Assembly: GCA_007123065.1 (NCBI GenBank)
Contig: SKSI01000022.1
Location: 1-5,388 of the forward strand
Length of the DNA stretch: 5,388 nucleotides
Direction of reading: 5' to 3'
Source: Bacteroidales bacterium
Lineage (GTDB): Bacteria > Bacteroidota > Bacteroidia > Bacteroidales > UBA7960
Shown: in pieces, positions 1 to 5,388 of the stretch
How the letters are laid out: every line of letters starts with the position of its first letter
How positions within the stretch are numbered: position 1 is the stretch's first letter
Notes under the pieces: model-generated
What the model was told of the DNA's origin: nothing
The model's database searches: none
The model's input: the letters and a program-made list of their open reading frames with translations, nothing else
Made by a program: the position numbers and the translations under genes

Positions 1-1243
1 CCGGAGCAAACAAAGGGGTAAAAAAGTTATCCGTCATGATATACAATTGTATCGGACCGGGATTCATTACAAAGCCCAATCCCAGGTTGGTATAACTTTT
101 CTGATTAACGGAAGCGTTGGCCGCAACAGCAAACAGCTTGCCGAATTGATGCATTGCCCCAACTGAAAACGCAGGATAAAACTGTCTGTTATAGATGCCA
201 TATAACCCTGCACGCAAGGTGGTCTTTTCGTTAAGCTTATAGTTGGCAGCAACAGAAAATCTTGGATTTAACCAGGTCGTGTAAGCCTCCTCAAACTCTT
301 CACCATTCAGATCATCAATGATTTCATCAAAAGCGTCACCTACAGCAATATCTTTCCCGTCAAGCAAATCTGACAAAATATCCAAACCCTTAAACTCTGC
401 CATACCGTTGACCTGATAATTACGCGTGTTGTCATTCCAGCGGATAAAACCAATATCGGTCACAGAAAAAGTCAGGTTCCACTGTTCATCAACATGGTAA
501 TCCGAGCCAAAAGCAATTGCAAACCCGGGATTTCTAATCCTGGTCAGATAGTCACTTACCCACTTGTCATCAACATCTTCATCAAAAGGAATTCCGGCAC
601 TATAAAATATGGCATTCGTATTAAAAGAATGCGAAAACATATCATCCAGTACATGCAGTTCAAGAACATCCGGGTTCAGGTACACAGATGACAGACCATT
701 CAAAAAACTGATCCGGCCTCCAAAATACCAGTCATCAACCGCCCTGGACATTCCGGCAGTATATTCTCTGTAAATATTTGCGTCCAATCCGAATTCATCC
801 ATGTTCATGTGTTGTCCAACAAGATGGGCATTCCCTTTTATGGCGAGCTCAAACAACTCTTTTGGATAGAAGAAGCTAAAATTGTGCCTTTGCCTGACGC
901 CTAACCAATATGATGTATCATCAACTCTGATTCGAAAATGCAGAATGTCGATATCAGCATTAAGATACAACATATTCTGATTTGACATGTTATCTAAAAT
1001 CTTTTGAACACTTAAAGTATTGCCGTCGATTGCTTTGTTTAGCATAAAGCCATTCTGAATAAATTGCATCTGAACAGATGATATGCCTGGCAAACCAATG
1101 CTGATCGAATGATCCGGGTTTGTAGCCGGATTGAGGTAGCTTGTCTGAAACAGATCATTAAAGAAGGGTGTTATGAGTTCAGACTGAGCACTTACCAGTT
1201 TTGAAGCAGCAATAATAACCAGAAGAGCAAATATTTTTTTCAC
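1..1243 (-). CDS. DUF5723-family outer-membrane beta-barrel-type protein (3' end cut by window edge)
   Basis: The frame is open from a GTG at 1241-1243 to the left edge (414 codons). The start is supported by an in-frame TAA 15 bases upstream with no ATG between, and by a clean signal peptide right after it: KK, a hydrophobic run FALLVIIAA, then VSA|Q with likely cleavage after residue 19. The mature protein begins with a Y-L-N-P-A stretch (residues 36-40), then the GLPGISS, FFYPKEL and GLGF..NPGPIQLY..TDN patterns that I recall from DUF5723 proteins of Bacteroidota. Alternating hydrophobic and aromatic residues suggest an outer-membrane barrel. The GLGF segment normally lies near the C terminus, so probably only a few dozen residues are missing. 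Its molecular role is unknown. It lies 42 bases after the lipoprotein gene, with no visible terminator or promoter between, so cotranscription is likely. No Shine-Dalgarno sequence is seen. Confidence 0.85.
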   Translation of the reverse strand, partial: MKKIFALLVIIAASKLVSAQSELITPFFNDLFQTSYLNPATNPDHSISIGLPGISSVQMQFIQNGFMLNKAIDGNTLSVQKILDNMSNQNMLYLNADIDILHFRIRVDDTSYWLGVRQRHNFSFFYPKELFELAIKGNAHLVGQHMNMDEFGLDANIYREYTAGMSRAVDDWYFGGRISFLNGLSSVYLNPDVLELHVLDDMFSHSFNTNAIFYSAGIPFDEDVDDKWVSDYLTRIRNPGFAIAFGSDYHVDEQWNLTFSVTDIGFIRWNDNTRNYQVNGMAEFKGLDILSDLLDGKDIAVGDAFDEIIDDLNGEEFEEAYTTWLNPRFSVAANYKLNEKTTLRAGLYGIYNRQFYPAFSVGAMHQFGKLFAVAANASVNQKSYTNLGLGFVMNPGPIQLYIMTDNFFTPLFAP

Positions 1244-1285
1244 AGCTGGATATATTTAATTATAAATCAATAAATTGAAAAAAGA

Positions 1286-2956
1286 TTAATAGGGGGTGTC
1301 TCCGATAGTTGCTTTAAGAATCAAAGCCATTTGCACCCCCAGAAGCTGAGACGGTCTCAGATTAACGGTATTTTCAATAGCCCCGGAGGATACAACCCGA
1401 AAGGACATATTTGCTTTAGAAGAAGCTGAAATCCTGTCGAACTTTTCTTTGTTTAGTGAAATAACAAAAGATGTCTCCTGAAAACCTATGGGATCTCCAT
1501 TGTTATCGACATCCGGGCTCTCTATAATATGCAGCAGGGTTTCGTGATCAAACACCGAATCAATGATATTTCCATCATCATCCAAAAAATCAACCTGCAT
1601 AGAAAAGCTAAGCGGGAAGTTGTTCCTGGTTTTTGTAATTAAAGATATTTCAAAATCCTGAATCAGGTCGTCTTCGTCCAGATCTGGCCAGGATTCAATA
1701 GTAATTGGATATTCAAGGGCCAAATCCATAACAACATCGACAAAAGGTATTTCAAGACGGGTACTTATATATACCGAACTCGTGTCAAGAACAAAAAAGT
1801 TATATGGATTGGAAACCGGATCTGCCGGATCAAAATCACCGAGTGCATATTCCCCTGACAGCTTCAGGCGTGTTGGCAAAAAAGCAAACAAGCTGTCCAA
1901 AGTTGAATTTTCATTATTAATCCTGAAGTTGGTAAGCGTGAAAGGTTCTTCCGGAAGCGCATAGTCGGGGTAATTCTTTTCCCCGATGTTAAAATGCCTC
2001 CAGTGATCTCCTTCCGGAGGCAGATCAACTTTATTTGCAAGAAAATAAAATTCGCCATCAGCGTTTTCAAACAAAAGTGTGTCCAGCAACAAAGAAAATG
2101 GAACTCCAACGCTTGTTCCAATTCCCAGTTCAAGAAAAGCTTGCCCTAAATATATAAATGGGTCTGCTGTAACTGACTCAAGAAGGTCGAATTGCAGGTC
2201 GATCTCCGAAATTTCTTCGGAAAACTCAATGTTTCCAAAAAACTTTTCATATTTGGGCGAGTCAACCAATAAATACACTTCCACATTGCCAGAGGCATTT
2301 CCCTCTGAGCTTAACTCAAGTTCATAAGTCAGGGTGTTGTAGAGTGTATCACCATCTTCAATACGAAACAGTTCCAGAATACTTCCCTCAAGATCAATAA
2401 GGTGTTCAGAGCTATCTGATCCATTTCCCCAATCTGCTTCGATCAACACCGTTTCTTCATCTGCAGTGAGTCCCGGAAGATGCAGGCTTATATACACATC
2501 ATCCTCATCAAAGTCTTTTGTAAATAATACAGAGACGCTTCCTTCCTTTAAATGAAGTTTTTTAATCTCGGAACTACTCCCCAAAATGGCATAATCCTCA
2601 TAAAAAACATCAAAAGAATAGGGCAATACAGGCAGGGTTTCATGTATCGCTTTGCTTGGCAGTATCAGGAACGGATTGAAGCTTGCATCCTGAAAGTATT
2701 TAATAATCAGGTCATCATTGACAACCTCAATAACTGAAAGACCATTGCCTGTTTGGATATTAAGCAATTCTTCCATGCTGATTTCAGAGTTAATTAAAGG
2801 AAAGCCAAATTCCGGTGAAAATGTTTCAATTTCTAAATCATCAAACTGATCGAAACCTGAGCAAGCGAAAAAGAAACCGGCAAAAAACAATAAACCCATG
2901 AGGGTTCTCAACAAAAAGGCGAATCGCCCCCTCATTAAAATTTTGAAAAGATACAT
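1286..2956 (-). CDS. Putative outer-membrane lipoprotein of unknown function
   Basis: Complete gene of 556 codons from the ATG at 2954-2956, ending in TAA. A GTG just before it (2957-2959) and an ATG at 2933-2935 are alternative starts. The ATG at 2935 would give the most compact signal peptide, MRGRFAFLL onward. The N terminus has a basic stretch, a long hydrophobic run and F-F-A-C-S-G, so Cys32 (counted from the 2956 start) is the likely lipidated residue. An acidic segment follows (FDQFDDLEIE) and could act as a Bacteroidota surface-export signal; that is inference. The rest is acidic and looks beta-rich, without transmembrane helices. A segment N-N-F-P-L-S-F...F-L-D-D-D-G-N-I-I-D-S near residue 450 resembles one I recall from uncharacterised Bacteroidota lipoproteins. 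I recognise no enzymatic motif. It is the upstream partner of the DUF5723 gene and probably the first gene of that unit. G+C looks lower by eye than in the peptidase gene. Confidence 0.85.
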   Translation of the reverse strand: MYLFKILMRGRFAFLLRTLMGLLFFAGFFFACSGFDQFDDLEIETFSPEFGFPLINSEISMEELLNIQTGNGLSVIEVVNDDLIIKYFQDASFNPFLILPSKAIHETLPVLPYSFDVFYEDYAILGSSSEIKKLHLKEGSVSVLFTKDFDEDDVYISLHLPGLTADEETVLIEADWGNGSDSSEHLIDLEGSILELFRIEDGDTLYNTLTYELELSSEGNASGNVEVYLLVDSPKYEKFFGNIEFSEEISEIDLQFDLLESVTADPFIYLGQAFLELGIGTSVGVPFSLLLDTLLFENADGEFYFLANKVDLPPEGDHWRHFNIGEKNYPDYALPEEPFTLTNFRINNENSTLDSLFAFLPTRLKLSGEYALGDFDPADPVSNPYNFFVLDTSSVYISTRLEIPFVDVVMDLALEYPITIESWPDLDEDDLIQDFEISLITKTRNNFPLSFSMQVDFLDDDGNIIDSVFDHETLLHIIESPDVDNNGDPIGFQETSFVISLNKEKFDRISASSKANMSFRVVSSGAIENTVNLRPSQLLGVQMALILKATIGDTPY

Positions 2957-3005
2957 CACGAGCGGAGGATTAAAGAAACAAATATTTAAATGTTTGATAA
3001 AGATA

Positions 3006-3013
3006 CAAAAATA
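3006..3013 (-). promoter_or_regulatory. Candidate -7 box (TATTTTTG) for the lipoprotein/DUF5723 unit
   Basis: Read on the minus strand, this matches the Bacteroidota -7 consensus TAnnTTTG exactly. It lies about 50 bases upstream of the lipoprotein ATG at 2956, which would give a leader of roughly 40-45 bases. The -33 element is weak: only CTTTC at 3036-3040 is near the right distance, and the spacing is somewhat long. In AT-rich DNA such a match can arise by chance. Confidence 0.35.
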
Positions 3014-3161
3014 TAAGTATTATGATTTTTTTAGAGAAAGTTGTTCTCAGATAGCTCAATATTTTTCAAGATACGTCTGTTAATATTGCGGCTTACCCTT
3101 ATTTTTTAAATAGGTGCTGTTACTTAATGAAAAATAATCACAAAATACCTGCCAGATGGTA

Positions 3162-3192
3162 TTGTTTAGCACGTGGAACTGGTATATGTTTG
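3162..3192 (+). promoter_or_regulatory. Plus-strand Bacteroidota-type promoter with no gene downstream
   Basis: TTG at 3162-3164 and TATGTTTG at 3185-3192 match the -33 (TTTG/TTG) and -7 (TAnnTTTG) elements, with 20 bases between them, which fits the known architecture. Transcription would begin near 3197-3200 and meet the stem-loop terminator ending at 3251, giving an RNA of only about 50-55 bases with no room for a protein. It points against all four genes in the window. It could drive a tiny RNA, be a remnant, or be chance. Confidence 0.4.
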
Positions 3193-3216
3193 CAACTTCT
3201 CTTCATAGTTTTTGGT

Positions 3217-3251
3217 AAAAAAGGAGCTGGCTTGACAACCGCTCCTTTTTT
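3217..3251. terminator. Bidirectional intrinsic terminator after the reductase gene
   Basis: A perfect 11-bp inverted repeat (AAAAAAGGAGC / GCTCCTTTTTT) encloses a 13-base loop. Because the arms are A-rich outside and GC-rich inside, both strands give a hairpin with a GGAGC/GCTCC core followed by a run of T, so it can work in either direction. On the minus strand it begins 14 bases after the reductase stop codon, as expected for that transcript's terminator. On the plus strand it would stop RNA from the promoter match at 3162-3192. Confidence 0.85.
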
Positions 3252-3265
3252 CTTCAGACACCACA

Positions 3266-4357
3266 TTATGATTTGTTGTATTCAGGATAATCTATGTAGC
3301 CTTTAGCTCCCCCATGATAAAATGTCGATTTATCGTACATCGCCAGAGAATAGCTGTTTTGCAACCTGCGAACCAGATCGGGGTTTGAAATAAATGGTTT
3401 GCCAAAAGCAACCAGATCTGCAATCCCATTATCAATGATAGATTTGGCGCTTTCTCGCCCATGGCCGCCGCAAGAGACCAAAACACCATCATAAAGATTT
3501 CTGTAAAATGGAACAACGCTCCTACCCGGGTCTTTAAGCCGTTCCTCCGGGGTCATCATTTCACTGATGTGCAGGTAGGCAAGGTTGTAGTCATTCAGTT
3601 TTTCCACTATAAACCCATAAGTTTGTTTCGGTCGGGAGTCTGCCATCCCCTCCTTAACCGACCGGGGCGACAATCGCAGGCCCACTTGCGATGTCGGCAC
3701 ATGGCGAAGCACCTCATCCAGGACCAAAAACAGAAAGCGCGCCCTGTTTTCGATGCAGCCGCCAAAACCATCTTCACGCCGGTTGGTACCATCCATAATA
3801 AATTGATCGATCAGGTATGAATGGGCACCATGAACCTCCACTCCGTCAAATCCAGCCTTTAGGGCATTTTGTGCTGCACGGCCAAAATCTTTGACAGTCT
3901 TATATATTTCTTCCTCAGTTATGGCACGGGATGGTTCATAGGAAATTCTTCCTGCAGGAGTTAGCACCTCTCCGGAGGGCGTTACAGAAGATGCTGCCAA
4001 CGGGGGTTTTCCCTCCGGCTGAATCAGCCGGTGTGACCACGGTCCAACATGCCAGAGTTGAAGAAAAATCTTTCCACCGGCATTGTGCACCGCTTGTGTG
4101 ACATTTTTCCAGGCTTCAACCTGCTCTTCAGAATAACAACCGGGAGAACCTGTGAAGCCGTATCCTTCCGGGGATATCTGGCTTCCTTCCGCAATGATCA
4201 AACCGGCAGAGGCACGTTGCTTATAATACGTTGCCATCATATCATTGGCTGTAAGTTCCGGCTGGTCCGCCCTGCGGCGCGTCAATGGAGCCATTACTAT
4301 GCGATTGCTGAGTGGTGTTCCAGATAAATCAAATTTTTGAAATAAAGGATGGGTCAT
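3266..4357 (-). CDS. Alkene reductase, Old Yellow Enzyme family (NemA/PETN-reductase type)
   Basis: Complete 363-residue FMN-dependent NAD(P)H oxidoreductase, close to the length of E. coli NemA. Family members reduce activated C=C bonds (enones, maleimides) and sometimes nitro compounds or nitrate esters in the cytoplasm. The single TIM-barrel domain shows the expected landmarks: NRIVMAPLTR with flavin-contacting Thr26, LQLWHVG with Gln100 and Trp102, the substrate-anion pair His176/His179 in VHGAHSYL with proton-donor Tyr181, GLRLSP with Arg228, and the phosphate-binding end SCGGHGRES and AFGKPFISNPDL. Small departures from common family sequences are GPWSH (residues 105-109) for the usual GRxSH, GCIENRAR for GSIENRAR, and Lys320 for the usual Arg. 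None removes a catalytic residue. The ATG start fits the family N terminus. No Shine-Dalgarno is seen; the leader is an A-rich heptad array on the coding strand. It follows the peptidase gene by 192 bases and ends at a strong terminator. The physiological substrate cannot be read from the sequence. Confidence 0.95.
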   Translation of the reverse strand: MTHPLFQKFDLSGTPLSNRIVMAPLTRRRADQPELTANDMMATYYKQRASAGLIIAEGSQISPEGYGFTGSPGCYSEEQVEAWKNVTQAVHNAGGKIFLQLWHVGPWSHRLIQPEGKPPLAASSVTPSGEVLTPAGRISYEPSRAITEEEIYKTVKDFGRAAQNALKAGFDGVEVHGAHSYLIDQFIMDGTNRREDGFGGCIENRARFLFLVLDEVLRHVPTSQVGLRLSPRSVKEGMADSRPKQTYGFIVEKLNDYNLAYLHISEMMTPEERLKDPGRSVVPFYRNLYDGVLVSCGGHGRESAKSIIDNGIADLVAFGKPFISNPDLVRRLQNSYSLAMYDKSTFYHGGAKGYIDYPEYNKS

Positions 4358-4364
4358 TGTATGT

Positions 4365-4477
4365 GTTCTTTGTTTTTTGTTGGGGCGAATTGCAATTCGC
4401 CCGTACAGGTTCTTGTTCTTTGTTTTTTGTTCTTTGTTCTTTGTTTGTTGTTTTTTGTTCTTTGTTTGTTGTTAATG
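4365..4477. repeat. Heptanucleotide array A (GTTCTTT / GTTTTTT / GTTTGTT), interrupted by a palindrome
   Basis: On the plus strand, consecutive 7-base units begin at 4415, 4422, 4429, 4436, 4443, 4450, 4457 and 4464. They read GTTCTTT, GTTTTTT, GTTCTTT, GTTCTTT, GTTTGTT, GTTTTTT, GTTCTTT and GTTTGTT, followed by a degenerate GTTAATG at 4471. Two further units (GTTCTTT, GTTTTTT) lie at 4365-4378 and a 6-base partial unit at 4409-4414, on either side of the 20-bp palindrome. An 18-base direct repeat at 4364-4381 and 4414-4431 results. On the minus strand the array is A-rich (AAAGAAC, AAAAAAC) and forms the untranslated leader of the reductase, ending 7 bases before its ATG. Confidence 0.85.
4383..4402. 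repeat. Perfect 20-bp palindrome, REP/MITE-like
   Basis: GGGCGAATTG is followed directly by its exact reverse complement. After a 2-base internal mismatch on each side, three more pairs (TGT at 4378-4380 with ACA at 4405-4407) extend the symmetry. It is GC-rich at the ends and sits inside the AT-rich heptad array, with array units on both sides, which suggests insertion. From memory, similar GGGCGAATTnnnAATTCGCCC palindromes recur between genes in several bacterial phyla as REP-like elements. It has no T-run on either side and so is not a typical terminator. Confidence 0.7.
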
Positions 4478-4480
4478 CGT

Positions 4481-4505
4481 GGTCAATGCCTAAATAACGT
4501 TGACC
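4481..4505. repeat. Short inverted repeat between the two heptad arrays
   Basis: GGTCAA (4481-4486) and TTGACC (4500-4505) are exact reverse complements separated by 13 bases. The stem is short and has no T-run, so termination is unlikely. It may be a protein-binding site, a small hairpin or chance. The right arm overlaps GTTGACC (4499-4505), which reads as a degenerate first unit of array B. Confidence 0.4.
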
Positions 4506-4554
4506 GTTCACTGTTCACTGTTTACTGTTCACTGTTTACTGTTCACTGTTCACT
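4506..4554. repeat. Heptanucleotide array B (GTTCACT / GTTTACT), seven tandem units
   Basis: Seven uninterrupted 7-base units run from 4506 to 4554: GTTCACT, GTTCACT, GTTTACT, GTTCACT, GTTTACT, GTTCACT, GTTCACT. A degenerate GTTGACC precedes them at 4499. The final unit contains the TGA stop codon (4550-4552) of the S9 peptidase read on the minus strand, so the array overlaps the gene's 3' end. It shares the GTT-initial heptad form with array A, and its phase is exactly 13 heptads from the array A unit at 4415. Confidence 0.9.
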
Positions 4555-5388
4555 TACCCGAATAGGGTACACCCTCCATAATCCAGGGCGCAGGATCCAT
4601 GCCACGCAGGTGGTAATCAAAATACTCTTTCATCCGGATCGTGTAATCAATTTTGTTGGGATAATTTTGCAGATGGTGGGGCTCGTCGCGGTATTGCAAA
4701 AAGATCACATCCTTATCCGCCCTGCGCATAGCCAGGTATAGTTCGATGGATTGCTCCCATGGCACGGCTTCATCCGCATCACCATGCATAATCAGCAGCG
4801 GGGTGTTGATCTCATGGGCATAAAACAAGGGTGAGTTTTCAATATACAGGTAACGCCGGTCAAAAATGGATGCCCCCAAACGGCTTTGGCCTGTTTCGTA
4901 TTGAAACTGTCTGGCCAGTCCACTTCCCCAACGGATTCCACCGTATGCGCTTGTCATATTCGATACTGGTGCACCGGCAATTGCCGCTTTAAACAAATCT
5001 GTTTGTGTAACCACGTAGGCGGTTTGGTAGCCGCTCCACGAATGACCATGCAGACCGATCGCATCGGGATCGGCTATACCCTTATCTATAATTTTTTGCA
5101 CCGCGGGCACAAGAGACTTCACGGCAGACATCCCCGGCCGGCCTTCAACAAAATGCACGTCGGGCAGAAAAACCACATAACCATTGCTGACATAATAACC
5201 AAAGCCCGGACGGTGGTTAATGACTGTCTGGTTGAAGTCATGCAGCCGCTGGGAAAACTTTTCATAATAATACACAAAAACCGGATACTTTTTTGATGAA
5301 TCATAATCCCCGGGTTTGATAACAATTCCCTGAAGGGGGACACCATCTGCTGAATAATAGCTGATCAGCTCTGCCTGTCCCCAGTTAA
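4550..5388 (-). CDS. S9-family (prolyl oligopeptidase-like) serine peptidase, C-terminal catalytic domain (5' end cut by window edge)
   Basis: The frame is open from the right edge to TGA at 4550-4552, giving 278 C-terminal residues. The true start lies outside; the GTG at 5273-5275 is internal, because family-conserved sequence continues upstream (ELISYYSADG, LQGIVIKPGDYD, KKYPVFVYYYEKFS). It has an alpha/beta-hydrolase fold with the S9 catalytic triad: Ser116 in GHSWSGYQTAY, Asp205 in HGDADEAVPWEQS and His237 in DEPHHLQ (visible-residue numbering). Such proteins are usually large, with an N-terminal beta-propeller, and cleave or trim peptides, often in the periplasm. Location cannot be judged here because the N terminus is missing. 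The end, WIMEGVPYSGK, stops soon after the family's W-x-x-E-G-V-P region, and the stop codon falls in a heptad repeat, so the original tail may have been replaced or trimmed. It is upstream of the reductase in the same direction; the 192-base repeat-filled gap makes cotranscription uncertain. Confidence 0.92.
   Translation of the reverse strand, partial: NWGQAELISYYSADGVPLQGIVIKPGDYDSSKKYPVFVYYYEKFSQRLHDFNQTVINHRPGFGYYVSNGYVVFLPDVHFVEGRPGMSAVKSLVPAVQKIIDKGIADPDAIGLHGHSWSGYQTAYVVTQTDLFKAAIAGAPVSNMTSAYGGIRWGSGLARQFQYETGQSRLGASIFDRRYLYIENSPLFYAHEINTPLLIMHGDADEAVPWEQSIELYLAMRRADKDVIFLQYRDEPHHLQNYPNKIDYTIRMKEYFDYHLRGMDPAPWIMEGVPYSGK

Larger units (their letters stand above)
2957..3265. other. Non-coding stretch between the lipoprotein and reductase genes
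   Basis: This AT-rich region of about 300 bases separates the reductase unit from the lipoprotein/DUF5723 unit. It contains a candidate minus-strand promoter near the lipoprotein gene, a plus-strand promoter match, and a strong stem-loop terminator beside the reductase stop. No convincing coding frame is present. The only small plus-strand frame (3127-3306) runs through the terminator stem. No tRNA or riboswitch-like fold was recognised. Confidence 0.6.

Noticed and set aside
3127..3306. Small plus-strand frame (59 codons, MKNNHKIPARW onward) with a hydrophobic middle
   Set aside because: It runs straight through the terminator stem and into the reductase 3' end, starts upstream of the plus-strand promoter match, and resembles no family I know.
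3461..3820. Plus-strand frame of 119 codons inside the reductase
   Set aside because: It lies wholly antisense to a complete, well-conserved gene and shows no recognisable protein features.
4383..4402. Palindrome as an intrinsic terminator of the peptidase gene
   Set aside because: It has no loop and no T-run on the minus strand downstream; what follows there is A/C-rich array.
4329..4511. Minus-strand frame of 60 codons with a repeating NKEQ-type heptapeptide
   Set aside because: It is a by-product of the heptad array: a 7-base repeat read in triplets gives a 7-residue repeat. It overlaps the reductase start in another frame and has no initiation signal.
4364..4554. CRISPR array
   Set aside because: The units are 7 bases with no unique spacers of regular length and no cas genes; they are simple tandem repeats.
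4349..4741. Plus-strand 130-codon frame with Leu/Phe-rich stretches suggesting membrane segments
   Set aside because: The hydrophobic look comes from the T-rich heptads, and the rest is antisense to the peptidase gene.
5273..5275. GTG as the start of the S9 peptidase
   Set aside because: The frame continues upstream to the window edge with family-conserved catalytic-domain sequence, so this codon is an internal valine.

Overview
The window looks like a piece of a Bacteroidota chromosome, probably an environmental Bacteroidales/Marinilabiliales-type organism. The evidence is a DUF5723-type outer-membrane protein, a lipoprotein of the kind common in that phylum, no Shine-Dalgarno sequences before the starts, and two matches to the Bacteroidota promoter box TAnnTTTG. 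All four protein genes lie on the minus strand, so transcription runs from high to low coordinates. Two are complete and two are cut by the window edges.

Right half (4550-5388, then 3266-4357): the C-terminal catalytic domain of a large S9-family (prolyl oligopeptidase-like) serine peptidase is followed by a complete Old Yellow Enzyme-family alkene reductase (NemA/PETN-reductase type). The 192 bases between them are almost entirely repeat. There are two arrays of related heptanucleotides (GTTCTTT/GTTTTTT/GTTTGTT and GTTCACT/GTTTACT) in the same 7-base phase. A perfect 20-bp palindrome interrupts the first array. One array begins within 8 bases of the reductase start codon, and the other contains the peptidase stop codon. 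A strong intrinsic terminator follows the reductase gene.

Middle (2957-3265): a non-coding stretch holds that terminator, a candidate minus-strand promoter for the next gene, and a good plus-strand promoter match that points into the same terminator with no gene in between. This could produce a very short orphan RNA.

Left half (1-2956): a candidate outer-membrane lipoprotein of unknown function is followed after 42 bases by a DUF5723 beta-barrel-type protein that starts with GTG and runs off the left edge. Their spacing and orientation suggest one transcript and possibly a shared envelope function. Nothing seen links this pair functionally to the peptidase and reductase. No rRNA, tRNA, CRISPR array or transposase gene was seen.
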